The translations under genes were made by a program, and so were the position numbers. From the NCBI RefSeq assembly GCF_040451425.1, contig NZ_CP144374.1, forward strand, positions 930,001 through 994,000: DNA of 64,000 nucleotides, in the 5' to 3' direction. Below, in pieces: positions 8,319 through 17,517 of the stretch. The first letter of the stretch is position 1. Each line of letters opens with the position of its first letter. This DNA is from Thermodesulfovibrio sp. 3462-1 (GTDB lineage: Bacteria > Nitrospirota > Thermodesulfovibrionia > Thermodesulfovibrionales > Thermodesulfovibrionaceae). The notes under the pieces are model-generated. The model worked only from the letters and a program-made list of their open reading frames with translations, made no database searches and was not told the origin of the DNA.

Positions 8319-9314
8319 ATGATTGTGCTTGGAATTGATACATCCTGTGACGATACATCAGTGGCAGTGTTAGAGGATAGAAAGATCTTAAGCAATGTTG
8401 TTTCTTCTCAAATTAAGTTTCACAGTAAATACGGAGGGATTGTGCCTGAAATAGCCTCACGTAAACACATTGAATGTATATGGGATGTTACAGAAAAAGC
8501 TATTAATGAAGCAAATCTAACCATGAAAGATATTGAATTAATTGCTGTCTGTCATGGTCCTGGGCTTATTGGCTCTCTTTTAGTTGGACTATGCTTTGCA
8601 AAAGCATTAAGCTATGCATCGAGAAAATCTCTGATTGGCGTAAATCATCTTGAAGGACACATTCAGGCGATTTTTCTTGAAAAACTTTATCCTGATTTCC
8701 CTTTTCTAACTCTTATTGTATCAGGAGGCCATACAAGCCTTTACAGAGTAGATGATTTTGGCAAATATAAAGAACTTGGAAGAACTCGTGATGATGCAGC
8801 AGGAGAAGCCTATGATAAGGTAGCAAAAATGCTTGGAGTTGGATATCCAGGTGGACCTGTAATTGATTCGATGGCAAATGAAGGTAATCCAGAAAAATTT
8901 AATCTTCCAAGACCCTATTTGCATGGAAGTCTGGATTTTAGCTTCAGTGGATTAAAAACTGCAGTTAAGCTTCTTTTAAAAAATCTTGGATATGAAGAAG
9001 GAAAAGTTCCCGATGATGTAAAAAAGGATATATCAGCTGCCTTTCAGTGCTGTGTTATTGATGTATTAATTGAAAAAATAAAATGGGCAGCATCTATGGA
9101 AAAATTAAAAAGGGTTGTTATAACAGGAGGAGTGGCTGCAAACAGTGAATTAAGAAAGAGAGCTAAAATGATTGAAGGATTAGAGATTTATCTTCCTTCA
9201 AAATCTCTTTGCACAGATAATGCTGCAATGATAGCTGTTGCAGGATACCATAGATTTCTTAGAGGTGAAAAATCTGATCTTTATCTTAATGCAAGAGCTT
9301 ATTTACCATTATAA
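8319..9314 (+). CDS. tsaD: tRNA N6-adenosine threonylcarbamoyltransferase TsaD
   Basis: The 331-residue protein has the ASKHA fold of TsaD/Gcp. It begins GIDTSCDDTS, carries the metal-binding HLEGH motif near residue 110 and SGGHTSLY near residue 135, and ends with the phosphate loop region (ITGGVAANSELR). TsaD transfers threonylcarbamoyl to A37 of ANN-decoding tRNAs, working with TsaB, TsaE and TsaC. Length is normal for the family. It follows ccsB by three bases and precedes argG by 15 bases. No strong Shine-Dalgarno precedes the start, consistent with coupling to ccsB translation. Confidence 0.96.
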   Translation: MIVLGIDTSCDDTSVAVLEDRKILSNVVSSQIKFHSKYGGIVPEIASRKHIECIWDVTEKAINEANLTMKDIELIAVCHGPGLIGSLLVGLCFAKALSYASRKSLIGVNHLEGHIQAIFLEKLYPDFPFLTLIVSGGHTSLYRVDDFGKYKELGRTRDDAAGEAYDKVAKMLGVGYPGGPVIDSMANEGNPEKFNLPRPYLHGSLDFSFSGLKTAVKLLLKNLGYEEGKVPDDVKKDISAAFQCCVIDVLIEKIKWAASMEKLKRVVITGGVAANSELRKRAKMIEGLEIYLPSKSLCTDNAAMIAVAGYHRFLRGEKSDLYLNARAYLPL

Positions 9315-9329
9315 AAAGGAGGAAAAATA

Positions 9330-10511
9330 ATGAAAATTATTCTTGCATATTCAGGAGGACTGGACACTTCAGTTGCTATTAAATGGTTAAAAGAAAAGTA
9401 CAATGCTCAAGTGATTGCTTTTTGCGCTGACATCGGACAGGAAGAAAATTTTGATGAAATTGCTCAAAAAGCTCTAAAAACAGGTGCATCAAATGTTTAC
9501 ATTGAAGATTTAAAAGAAGAATTCGTAAAAGAATACATATTTCCTATGTTAAGAGCGAATGCAGTATATGAAACAGGTTATCTTATGGGAACATCTATTG
9601 CAAGACCTCTTATAGCAAAAAAACAGATTGAAATTGCAATAAAAGAAAAAGCCGAAGCAGTAGCTCATGGAGCTACAGGAAAAGGAAACGATCAAGTAAG
9701 ATTTGAATTGACCTATTATGCTTTGAAGCCTGACATAAAAGTAATTGCACCATGGCGTGAATGGGAGTTTGACTCCCGTAGCTCACTCATTGAATATGCC
9801 CAACGACATAACATTCCTGTTCAGGCAACAAAGGAAAAGCCTTACAGTATTGATAGAAATCTTTTTCACATAAGCTATGAAGGAGGAATACTTGAAGACC
9901 CCTGGAGAGAACCGCCAGAAGATATGTATACAATGGTAATACCTCCTGAAAAGGCTCATGATAAACCAACTTATATTGAAATAGAATATGAAGAAGGCAA
10001 TCCAGTTGCATTAAACGGAGAAAGACTGTCAGGTACAGAGCTATTTCAAAAACTCAACAAAATCGCTGGAGAAAATGGAATTGGCAGAATAGATATTGTG
10101 GAGAATCGCTATGTTGGTATAAAATCAAGGGGAGTTTATGAAACTCCTGCTGGAACAGTTTTACACATTGCTCACAAGGCAATTGAATCAATAACAATGG
10201 ACAGAGAATTAATGCATCTAAGAGATAGTCTAATTCCAAGATATGCAGAGCTTATTTATTATGGATACTGGTTTTCACCTGAAAGAATGGCTTTGCAAAA
10301 ATTGATTGATGAAATCCAAAAAAATGTTACAGGCACAGTGAGACTAAAGCTATACAAAGGCAACTGCATTGTTGCTGGAAGAAAATCTCCCTACTCTCTT
10401 TATAACAAGGAATTGGCAACTTTTGAAAAAGACCAGGTCTACAACCAGAAAGATGCTGAAGGATTTATAAAAATCAATGCACTGAGACTAAGAATGTTAA
10501 AAAATGTTTAA
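9330..10511 (+). CDS. argG: Argininosuccinate synthase
   Basis: The 393-residue protein opens with the PP-loop [11 protein letters not shown] (residues 5-15) and carries the family [12 protein letters not shown] motif near residue 115. It condenses citrulline and aspartate, using ATP, to argininosuccinate in arginine biosynthesis. It has a strong GGAGG site before the ATG, and its end overlaps dprA by eight bases. Length is as expected. No other arginine gene is adjacent. Confidence 0.97.
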   Translation: MKIILAYSGGLDTSVAIKWLKEKYNAQVIAFCADIGQEENFDEIAQKALKTGASNVYIEDLKEEFVKEYIFPMLRANAVYETGYLMGTSIARPLIAKKQIEIAIKEKAEAVAHGATGKGNDQVRFELTYYALKPDIKVIAPWREWEFDSRSSLIEYAQRHNIPVQATKEKPYSIDRNLFHISYEGGILEDPWREPPEDMYTMVIPPEKAHDKPTYIEIEYEEGNPVALNGERLSGTELFQKLNKIAGENGIGRIDIVENRYVGIKSRGVYETPAGTVLHIAHKAIESITMDRELMHLRDSLIPRYAELIYYGYWFSPERMALQKLIDEIQKNVTGTVRLKLYKGNCIVAGRKSPYSLYNKELATFEKDQVYNQKDAEGFIKINALRLRMLKNV

Positions 10512-11592
10512 TGAAGAAACAAGATTCTGTCTTGCTTTAAATGAAATAAAAGATCTGGGTCCTGTTCTGGTAAAAAGGCTTTTTAAAAAATTTAACTCTG
10601 CAAAAAAGATTTTTAGTTCAAGTATTGAAGAACTTGCTGAGGTTGAAGGAATAGGTATAGAAAGAGCTAAAAGAATAAAAGAATTTAACAACTGGAATGA
10701 GATAGACAGAACAATGAAACTCTGCGAAAAAAGAGAAATAAAAATTTACCCATTTAATGCTGCCCAATATCCAGGGCTTTTAAAGGAAATCTATGACCCC
10801 CCTGTGGTTTTATTCTGCAAAGGAGAGATAAAACCTGAAGATCATCTTGGATTAGCAATCGTGGGTTCAAGAAATTTAAGCGAGTATGGCAGAAGAGTAA
10901 CAGATCGATTAGCCTCTGAGCTTGCATCCTTTGGAATAACCATTGTAAGTGGACTTGCAAGAGGAATTGATTCAGTTGCTCACAGAGCAGCACTGTCTCA
11001 GGGTGGTAGAACCATTGCTGTTCTGGGAAGCGGAGTTTTATATATCTATCCATCGGAGAATAAAACACTGGCAGAGAAAATTATACAAAATGGTGCGATT
11101 TTGAGCGAATTTTATCCTGAAGAAGGACCGAAAAAGGAGAACTTTCCAAAAAGAAACAGAATAATAAGCGGAATATCCATTGGCACAGTTGTTACAGAAG
11201 CTGCAATAAACTCTGGTGCTTTGATAACTGCATCTTTAGCTCTGGAACAGGGAAGAGAAGTTTTTGCTGTTCCAGGAAATATTACATCAAAAAACTCCGA
11301 AGGCACAAATTACTTAATACAAAAAGGCGCAAAAGTTGTTACAAAAATTGAAGACATACTTGAAGAACTATCTCATTTTATTCCATTATTAAAAAAGAAG
11401 AGTGAAACTGAAACGGTTGCACTTGACGATGATGAAAAAACTGTATTTAATATACTGGAAGAACCTTTAACAGCAGACGAAGTTGTTTTAAAAACAGGCA
11501 TAAAAATAACCAAGGTTCTTGAGATACTTCTTAAACTTGAAATAAAGAGATTAATCATTAAGGCAGAAGGAAAATTTATGAGGAGGATTTAG
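10504..11592 (+). CDS. dprA: DNA processing protein DprA/Smf
   Basis: The 362-residue protein has an N-terminal helix-hairpin-helix/SAM-like region ([12 protein letters not shown] and [12 protein letters not shown], residues 14-60), the DprA Rossmann core (about 85-290, with [13 protein letters not shown] and KRNRIISG), and a C-terminal winged-helix domain (about 305-360). DprA binds single-stranded DNA and loads RecA during uptake of DNA. It overlaps argG by eight bases, and the next gene begins one base after its stop. The dprA-topA neighbourhood is common in bacteria. Confidence 0.95.
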   Translation: MFNEETRFCLALNEIKDLGPVLVKRLFKKFNSAKKIFSSSIEELAEVEGIGIERAKRIKEFNNWNEIDRTMKLCEKREIKIYPFNAAQYPGLLKEIYDPPVVLFCKGEIKPEDHLGLAIVGSRNLSEYGRRVTDRLASELASFGITIVSGLARGIDSVAHRAALSQGGRTIAVLGSGVLYIYPSENKTLAEKIIQNGAILSEFYPEEGPKKENFPKRNRIISGISIGTVVTEAAINSGALITASLALEQGREVFAVPGNITSKNSEGTNYLIQKGAKVVTKIEDILEELSHFIPLLKKKSETETVALDDDEKTVFNILEEPLTADEVVLKTGIKITKVLEILLKLEIKRLIIKAEGKFMRRI

Positions 11593-11868
11593 ATGAAGCT
11601 TCTTGATTTTTTGAGAGTTCTTGCAAGACAATTAATTGACAATGATTATAATGAGGACACTTTAAAGGATCTGTCTCTTATGGACATTGATTTACATCAA
11701 ATTAAAGAAGAGCTTAATTTTATTGAAGGAAGCGAACTTCTTGATCGTGAAGAAATTGATATGATTAGAGCTTTGCTTGCTTATTTATTAATGAAAGAAA
11801 CAGACCTCCATGAAGATGATATATACAGCTTTATTTTCAGCAAAGGAAAACAGATAGTATGGAACTGA
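11593..11868 (+). CDS. Small unknown protein between dprA and topA (91 aa)
   Basis: The 91-residue acidic protein is predicted helical and has no membrane segment. A stretch resembling Smg/DUF494 acidic helices is suggestive, and smg lies between dprA and a topoisomerase gene in enterobacteria. However, this protein is much shorter than the roughly 157-residue Smg, and I see no diagnostic motif. It starts directly after the dprA stop, with GGAGG inside the dprA tail as ribosome site, and overlaps topA by ten bases, so it is translated in step with both. Function unknown. Confidence 0.82.
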   Translation: MKLLDFLRVLARQLIDNDYNEDTLKDLSLMDIDLHQIKEELNFIEGSELLDREEIDMIRALLAYLLMKETDLHEDDIYSFIFSKGKQIVWN

Positions 11869-14228
11869 AAGGAAAAAATCTTATAATTGTTGAATCACCT
11901 GCAAAGGCAAAAACAATTAATAAAATTGTTGGAAAAGATTTTGAGGTAAAAGCATCTATTGGACACATTAAAGATCTTCCAGAGGACAGGCTTGGCATTG
12001 ATATTGAAAGAGGATTTCAACCTGAATACATTATAATTCCTGGTAAAGAAAAGATTGTAAAAGAACTCAGAGAGTCTGCAAAAAAAGCTCAAAAAATTTT
12101 CATAGCTACAGACCCTGACAGAGAAGGAGAAGCCATAGCCTATCACATCCGAGAAGAAATAAAAATCCCTGAAGAAAAAGTTTATAGAGCCATATTTCAT
12201 GAAATTACTCCGAATGCAGTAAAAACAGCAATTGAACATCCATCAAAAATAGATTTAAACAAGGTATATTCTCAACAGGCAAGAAGAATTCTTGACAGAC
12301 TTGTGGGTTACAATCTAAGTCCAATGCTTTGGAAAAAAGTTAAAAAAGGACTGTCTGCTGGAAGAGTTCAATCCGTTGCTTTACGAATGGTTGTTGAGAG
12401 AGAAAAAGAGATTCTTAAATTTCAACCTGTGGATTACTGGACCATACATGGTAAATTTGACAATGGCGAAAAACAACTTAATGCAAATTTATATAAATAT
12501 AAAGGCAAACTTGTTGTTGACAGAACAGATGAAAAAGCTAAATTTTTGATTACTACAGAAGAAGATGCCAAGAGAATTCTTCAGGAACTTAAGACATTAA
12601 CCTATTCACTTAATAGGGTTGAAAAGAAAAGAAAAAAGAAAAATCCGCCTGAACCTTTCAGAACAGCAACGCTTCAGCAACAGGCTTCTACAATACTTGG
12701 TTTTTCTCCTAAGAAAACAATGATGCTTGCTCAACAGCTATATGAGGGAATTGATATAGAAGGAAGCAGAGTTGGACTTATTACATATATGAGAACTGAC
12801 TCTGTAAGGGTTGCCGAGGAAGCACAAAAATGGGCAAAAAAAATTATTGAGGAAACCTTTGGTAAAGAATTTGTAGGCACAGATAAAGGCAAACAAATTA
12901 AGAAAAGAACAACTCCAATACAGGATGCCCATGAATGCATAAGGCCTACTTATCCTGACAAAGCCCCGGCAGTCGTTAAAAAATATCTTACAAAAGAGCA
13001 GTATGCTTTGTATAAACTAATCTGGGATAGATTTCTCGCAAGCCAGATGGCAGAAGCAGTGATTGAGCAAACCACATACATAATTGAAGACACCATACAT
13101 TATTCGGATGATTCAAAATTTAATATTCAAAGTTCAATGAATATTGTACAATTCAGAGCAAGTGGTTCAGTTGTTGTTTTCCCGGGATTTCTCATGCTCT
13201 ATAAAGATGAAGAAACTGAACAGGATAATTTATTACCTTTGATGGAAGAAAAAACTCAACTAAAGCTTATTGAAATTGAATCAGAAAAACATACAACAGA
13301 GCCTCCACCAAGATACACAGAAGCAACACTTGTTAAAGCTCTTGAAGAAAAAGGCATTGGCAGACCCTCTACCTATGCAACAATACTAAGTACAATTCAG
13401 GAAAGAGGATATGTAAAAAAACTCAAGACAAGGCTTTATCCTACATATCTTGGTTTTGTTGTAAATGACCTGCTTGAAGAAAAATTTCCTGAGCTTATGG
13501 ATTACAATTTTACCGCAAAAATGGAAGAAAACCTTGATAAAATTTCTCTAAATGAAGTGAAATGGGATAAAGTCATTGAAGAATTTTATAAAGAGTTTAA
13601 AAAAGATCTTGAAGAAGCTTTAAAAATTGGCAAAAGAACAAAACCAAAAACAATTAAGACAGCAGTAAAATGCGAAAAATGTGGTAAAGACATGGTTATA
13701 AGATGGAGCAAAGGCTTACCATTTTTAGCATGTTCTGGCTATCCTCAATGCAAAAACACCAGATCATTGAACAATAATGAAAACCACAAAGAGACCAAAC
13801 CTACAGACAAAATATGTCCACAGTGCGGAGCTCCACTTGTTATTAGAAACGGTAAAAGAGGAGAATTTATTGCTTGCTCAAGATATCCAGAATGCAAACA
13901 TACTCAATCAATCACTGCTGGAATAAAATGTCCTGAATGTGGTGGAGATATTTTAAAAAAACAGACTAAAAAAGGAAGAAGTTTTTGGGCTTGTTCTAAT
14001 TATCCGGAATGTAAATTCACACTCCCTACTGAACCGATTTCAGTGGAATGTCCAGAATGTAAGTCTCCGTATATGTTAAAAAAGAAAAATAAAAAGGGTG
14101 AAGAATTTTTAATTTGCCATAACAAAGCCTGTAAAGGTAAAATAAAAATAAATGAAAACTCAGCTGGGACCGGCCCTGCGCAACAGAAAGATGTGAACCC
14201 CGCCAGGTCCGGAAGGAAGCAACGGTAA
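11859..14228 (+). CDS. topA: DNA topoisomerase I
   Basis: The 789-residue type IA topoisomerase has an N-terminal Toprim domain (VESPAKAKTI near residue 12; DPDREGEAIA near residue 88). The active-site tyrosine is Tyr310 in GLITYMRTDS. Four C-terminal zinc ribbons follow between about residues 605 and 765, each a pair of CXXC-type knuckles; the last is CX2C-X14-CX4C. It relaxes negative supercoils. It overlaps the preceding small gene by ten bases. Oddly, the last 20 codons (14166-14228) are also the 5' half of the SRP RNA gene, so the extreme C-terminus is dictated by RNA structure. These residues come after the last zinc ribbon and are probably dispensable. Confidence 0.96.
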   Translation: MELKGKNLIIVESPAKAKTINKIVGKDFEVKASIGHIKDLPEDRLGIDIERGFQPEYIIIPGKEKIVKELRESAKKAQKIFIATDPDREGEAIAYHIREEIKIPEEKVYRAIFHEITPNAVKTAIEHPSKIDLNKVYSQQARRILDRLVGYNLSPMLWKKVKKGLSAGRVQSVALRMVVEREKEILKFQPVDYWTIHGKFDNGEKQLNANLYKYKGKLVVDRTDEKAKFLITTEEDAKRILQELKTLTYSLNRVEKKRKKKNPPEPFRTATLQQQASTILGFSPKKTMMLAQQLYEGIDIEGSRVGLITYMRTDSVRVAEEAQKWAKKIIEETFGKEFVGTDKGKQIKKRTTPIQDAHECIRPTYPDKAPAVVKKYLTKEQYALYKLIWDRFLASQMAEAVIEQTTYIIEDTIHYSDDSKFNIQSSMNIVQFRASGSVVVFPGFLMLYKDEETEQDNLLPLMEEKTQLKLIEIESEKHTTEPPPRYTEATLVKALEEKGIGRPSTYATILSTIQERGYVKKLKTRLYPTYLGFVVNDLLEEKFPELMDYNFTAKMEENLDKISLNEVKWDKVIEEFYKEFKKDLEEALKIGKRTKPKTIKTAVKCEKCGKDMVIRWSKGLPFLACSGYPQCKNTRSLNNNENHKETKPTDKICPQCGAPLVIRNGKRGEFIACSRYPECKHTQSITAGIKCPECGGDILKKQTKKGRSFWACSNYPECKFTLPTEPISVECPECKSPYMLKKKNKKGEEFLICHNKACKGKIKINENSAGTGPAQQKDVNPARSGRKQR
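14114..14143 (+). promoter_or_regulatory. Candidate promoter for SRP RNA inside topA
   Basis: TTGCCA (14114-14119) and TAAAAT (14138-14143) lie 18 bases apart within the topA coding region. Transcription would begin near 14150, about 15 bases before the SRP RNA stem, so some 5' trimming would be needed. Alternatively the RNA is cut from the topA-dnaX message. Confidence 0.35.
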
Positions 14229-14263
14229 GCATTCTTTTCTGTGTGCCGCAGGAAGTCGGTCCC
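14166..14263 (+). ncRNA. ffs: Signal recognition particle RNA (4.5S-type, small bacterial form)
   Basis: The segment contains the universal SRP domain IV signature: GTGAACCCCGCCAGG, then CCGGAAGGAAGCAACGG with the GGAA tetraloop and the asymmetric loop bases. The 5' GGGACCGGC pairs with the 3' GTCGGTCCC over nine base pairs. A T run follows, compatible with a terminator or processing end. The RNA binds Ffh and targets nascent membrane and secreted proteins to SecYEG through FtsY. Length is about 98 nt, the compact form without the Alu domain. Its first 63 bases are also the end of topA, and dnaX begins 16 bases after it; an ffs gene next to dnaX is known elsewhere. Confidence 0.95.
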
Positions 14264-14279
14264 TTTTTAAGGATTAAAA

Positions 14280-15863
14280 ATGGCATATCTGGGGCTGGCA
14301 AGAAAATATAGACCTCAAAAATTCTCTGACCTTACAGGCCAAGAAGTGGTTGTAAAGATACTTGAAAATTCATTAAAAACAGGCAAAATTTCTCATGCCT
14401 ATATTTTTTCAGGGCCTAAAGGAGTTGGTAAAACATCAACAGCAAGAATTCTTGCTAAAGCACTAAACTGCATGGACTCTCAAAACAAACCCTGTGACAA
14501 ATGCCCCTCTTGCACTGCTATAAAAGAAGGCAGAGCAATGAGTGTGATAGAAATAGATGCTGCATCTCATACTTCAGTGGAAAATATAAGGGATTTAAGA
14601 GAAAATATCAGGTATGCTTCTGTAGAAGGAGTTTATAAAGTTTACATAATTGATGAAGCTCATATGCTCAGCCAATCAGCCTTTAATGCTTTCTTAAAAA
14701 CACTGGAAGAACCACCTCCCCATGTGGTATTTGTTCTGGCAACAACTGAGCCAAGGAAAATTCCTCTCACTGTTCTAAGTAGATGTCAGCATCTTCAATT
14801 CAGAAGAATTCCGGTTAATTTAATAAAACAGAGACTCCAGTTTATTTGCAAGAAAGAAAACATAGATATCACAGAAGAAGCGCTCTACACTATAGCGTCA
14901 AATGCTGAGGGAAGTATGAGAGATGCTTTAACACTGCTTGATCAGGTAACATCATTTACAGATAAAATAACGCAGGAGGATGTAAATTTATTAATTGGTG
15001 GAACTGATATAAAAATACTTTACGAACTAACTGAAGCCTTAATTGATGGTGATAAAGAAAAAATTGTCTTAAAAGTAGAAGAACTCAACAGCACTGGCAC
15101 TGATTTCAAGCGGCTGACCACTGATTTAATCCAATTTCTGAGAAATACTCTTGTCAGTAAAATTACAAAAAATTTCAAATTATATATAACTGAATCAGAG
15201 TCGGAATTAATTGAAAATCTAAGCAAAAAAACATCTGAAGAACATCTGGTGCTTCTGCTTAAGGAATTAATTAATTCTGAATTTGCAATAAAAAATTCCT
15301 TTTTCCCGAGAATTATTTTTGAAATAACCCTTCTTAAGCTAAGTTTTCTGTCTTACTTCAAAAATATTGACGAAGCTATAAAAGAAGTTAGAAAATCTTA
15401 CGCTTCTCTGGAAAATATAAAGCCTCAAAAATCTTTGATTCAATATATAAAGCATTCACCCGAGGAAACACAAACTTCTCAGAAAATCACATCTCAGACC
15501 AAAGAAGCAATCTGGCAAAAATTTCTTGAAAAACTTGAAGCTCACAATCATTTACTTGCCATGAAAATTAGGCATGCTAAAGTTAATTTTGAAAATGATG
15601 AAATCCAATTGATTTACAACGGTGGTGCTTCTCTGTATGCTGATTCTGTAAAGGAAAATCTTACAGACATTCAAAATTTATTGAAAGAATCAGGATTTGA
15701 TGGTAAGATAACTATAAAAACTCTGAAAGATTTAAATACGCAGAAGTCAAAAGAAAATTTAACAGAAGAAATAATTAATCATCCTCTTGTTAAAAAGACT
15801 TTACAACTTTTTGAAGGAAGAATATTTAATATAATACCTAAAAAAGGAGGAGAAAATGTCTAA
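14280..15863 (+). CDS. dnaX: DNA polymerase III gamma/tau subunit
   Basis: The 527-residue clamp-loader ATPase has Walker A GPKGVGKTS near residue 45, a four-cysteine zinc site (CMDS..CDKCPSC, about 63-82), Walker B IIDEAHML, and the SRC arginine-finger motif near residue 165. Domain III ends near residue 360, and a divergent C-terminal region follows (tau-type contact domain). DnaX loads the beta clamp and links polymerase to helicase. It lies just after the SRP RNA and overlaps ybaB by eight bases, the usual dnaX-ybaB-recR order. Confidence 0.96.
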   Translation: MAYLGLARKYRPQKFSDLTGQEVVVKILENSLKTGKISHAYIFSGPKGVGKTSTARILAKALNCMDSQNKPCDKCPSCTAIKEGRAMSVIEIDAASHTSVENIRDLRENIRYASVEGVYKVYIIDEAHMLSQSAFNAFLKTLEEPPPHVVFVLATTEPRKIPLTVLSRCQHLQFRRIPVNLIKQRLQFICKKENIDITEEALYTIASNAEGSMRDALTLLDQVTSFTDKITQEDVNLLIGGTDIKILYELTEALIDGDKEKIVLKVEELNSTGTDFKRLTTDLIQFLRNTLVSKITKNFKLYITESESELIENLSKKTSEEHLVLLLKELINSEFAIKNSFFPRIIFEITLLKLSFLSYFKNIDEAIKEVRKSYASLENIKPQKSLIQYIKHSPEETQTSQKITSQTKEAIWQKFLEKLEAHNHLLAMKIRHAKVNFENDEIQLIYNGGASLYADSVKENLTDIQNLLKESGFDGKITIKTLKDLNTQKSKENLTEEIINHPLVKKTLQLFEGRIFNIIPKKGGENV

Positions 15864-16200
15864 GAAAATGTTTGGTGAGATAATGAGACAGGCACAGAAA
15901 ATTCAGGAACAGATTCAGAAAAAACAGGAAGAAATAAAAAATATGACAGTTGAAGCAAGTGCAGGCGGAGGAATGGTTATTGCTCAAGCAAATGGAGCTG
16001 GAGAAATTATTTCAATAAAAATTGATAAAGAAGTTGTAAATCCTCAGGATGTGGAAATGCTTGAAGATCTGGTTATTGCTGCTGTAAATGAAGCATTAAA
16101 AAGAGCCCATGAGCTTGCTCAGGCTGAGATGGCTAAAGTTTCAATGCCTTTTAATCTTCCAGGAATGCCTGATTTAAGCAGTCTTTTTGGTAAACTATGA
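15856..16200 (+). CDS. ybaB: YbaB/EbfC nucleoid-associated protein
   Basis: The 114-residue protein begins with a long amphipathic helix rich in Gln and Lys, then has the family core VEASAGGGMV and the C-terminal helical segment VIAAVNEALKRAHE. YbaB/EbfC dimers bind DNA as tweezers and coat the nucleoid. A GGAGG site inside the dnaX tail sets the start. It overlaps dnaX by eight bases and recR by four. Confidence 0.95.
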   Translation: MSKKMFGEIMRQAQKIQEQIQKKQEEIKNMTVEASAGGGMVIAQANGAGEIISIKIDKEVVNPQDVEMLEDLVIAAVNEALKRAHELAQAEMAKVSMPFNLPGMPDLSSLFGKL

Positions 16201-16790
16201 GCAATCCCATAGAAAAACTTATTGATAATCTCTGTAAACTTCCAGGGATTGGAAGAAAGACTGCGCAGAGGCTTGCTTTTTTTATAATGAGCATGCCTGA
16301 AGAACAAGCCATTCAAATTGCCGAAGCAATTATAAATCTGAGAAAAAAAGCCAGATACTGTCCTGTTTGCTTTAACATAACAGAAAATGAAAAGTGTAAT
16401 ATATGCAGTAATCCTGAAAGAGACCACTCAATAATCTGTGTTGTGGAAGAACCAAGCAACATAATTTTATTTGAAAAAACTGGATATAAAGGAACATATC
16501 ATGTTCTTGGAGGAAACATATCACCTGTTGATGGATTAACTCCGGATAAGTTGAAAATAAAAGAGCTTGAAGATAGAGTTAAAACAGGACAAATAAAGGA
16601 AGTAATAATTTCAACAAGCCCGAATACCAAAGGAGAGCTTACAGCTCAATGGATTGCTGATCTTCTAAAAAAATACAACATTAAAATTTCAAGAATTGCC
16701 TATGGACTTCCAATAGGTATTGACATTGAGTTTGCAGATGAAGTAACATTGTCAAAGGCTTTGGAAGGAAGGAAGCCTCTGAATGTATGA
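16197..16790 (+). CDS. recR: Recombination mediator RecR
   Basis: The 197-residue protein has an N-terminal helix-hairpin-helix (LPGIGRKTAQRLAF), a zinc finger CPVC-X8-CNIC near residues 57-72, and a Toprim domain (VVEEPSNIILFE to STSPNTKGE). With RecO it loads RecA onto gapped DNA. It overlaps ybaB by four bases and the next gene by eight. Confidence 0.97.
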   Translation: MSNPIEKLIDNLCKLPGIGRKTAQRLAFFIMSMPEEQAIQIAEAIINLRKKARYCPVCFNITENEKCNICSNPERDHSIICVVEEPSNIILFEKTGYKGTYHVLGGNISPVDGLTPDKLKIKELEDRVKTGQIKEVIISTSPNTKGELTAQWIADLLKKYNIKISRIAYGLPIGIDIEFADEVTLSKALEGRKPLNV

Positions 16791-17517
16791 AGAATTAAAA
16801 AAAAGAAGATTAGAGCTCGGAAAAACACTGGAGCAAATTGCTGAAGAAACGAAAATCAAAAAATCTTACCTTCAGTTAATAGAAAAAGGCAAATTTGATG
16901 AATTACCTATTGAGTTATACACAAGAGCATATATTAAAACCTATGCTCAGAGTCTTGGGCTTGACGCTTCTCTGATCTTAAAAGATTATGATGAATATCT
17001 TAAATCAAAAAAACAGACTGTAATTAAGATTGAACCTACAATAGCTAAGGAATCTTTAGAGAAAAAGTCAACTTTTTTAAAAAAATTACCTAACTGGAGC
17101 ATAACCGCAGGAATTATCTTTACTGTTATTTTTATAACAATTTTACTTATCCAGTTTGAAAAAAAAGAACCTACCCTACCTCCTCCACCAGTAACCCAGC
17201 AAACAATGTCAGAAATACCAAAAGTTGAAGAAAAAATTGAAAAAACTGAGCCAAAACAAGAACTTTCTGCAAATAAACAAAAACTCGAAATTGAAGCTAC
17301 CGATAAGGTGTGGATGAGAATCACAATAGATGATAAAGAAAAAAAAGAATTTCTTCTTAATCCAGGGCAAAAAATAGAACTTCACGCTAATAAATCATTT
17401 AAACTTCATATAGGGAATGCTGGGGGAGTTAAAATTTTATTTAATGATAAAGAGCTTGGAAAACTTGGAGAGACAGGCCAGGTAGTATATCTTAATCTGC
17501 CACAGGAGAAAGATTGA
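16783..17517 (+). CDS. RodZ-like protein: cytoplasmic HTH, one membrane helix, DUF4115
   Basis: The 244-residue protein has a Cro/CI-type helix-turn-helix at residues 3-66 (KTLEQIAEETKIKKSYL), a single membrane helix near 105-125, a Pro-rich linker (LPPPPVTQQ), and an extracytoplasmic domain with the DUF4115 beta fold (about 165-244). This is the RodZ architecture; RodZ couples MreB to the cell-wall elongation machinery. The gene is shorter than E. coli rodZ in its linker only. It overlaps recR by eight bases and rnr by four. The domain assignment is firm, the cell-shape role is inferred from the family. Confidence 0.85.
   Translation: MYEELKKRRLELGKTLEQIAEETKIKKSYLQLIEKGKFDELPIELYTRAYIKTYAQSLGLDASLILKDYDEYLKSKKQTVIKIEPTIAKESLEKKSTFLKKLPNWSITAGIIFTVIFITILLIQFEKKEPTLPPPPVTQQTMSEIPKVEEKIEKTEPKQELSANKQKLEIEATDKVWMRITIDDKEKKEFLLNPGQKIELHANKSFKLHIGNAGGVKILFNDKELGKLGETGQVVYLNLPQEKD

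Noticed and set aside
14026-14301. 91-codon minus-strand frame over the topA end and SRP RNA
   Set aside because: It lies antisense to zinc-ribbon codons and to the structured RNA, and has no ribosome site or protein-like pattern.
15225-15231. Run of seven A in dnaX as a programmed frameshift site for gamma
   Set aside because: A -1 shift would stop within three codons, near residue 318, before domain III is complete, so it would not give a functional gamma. No stimulatory structure was seen.
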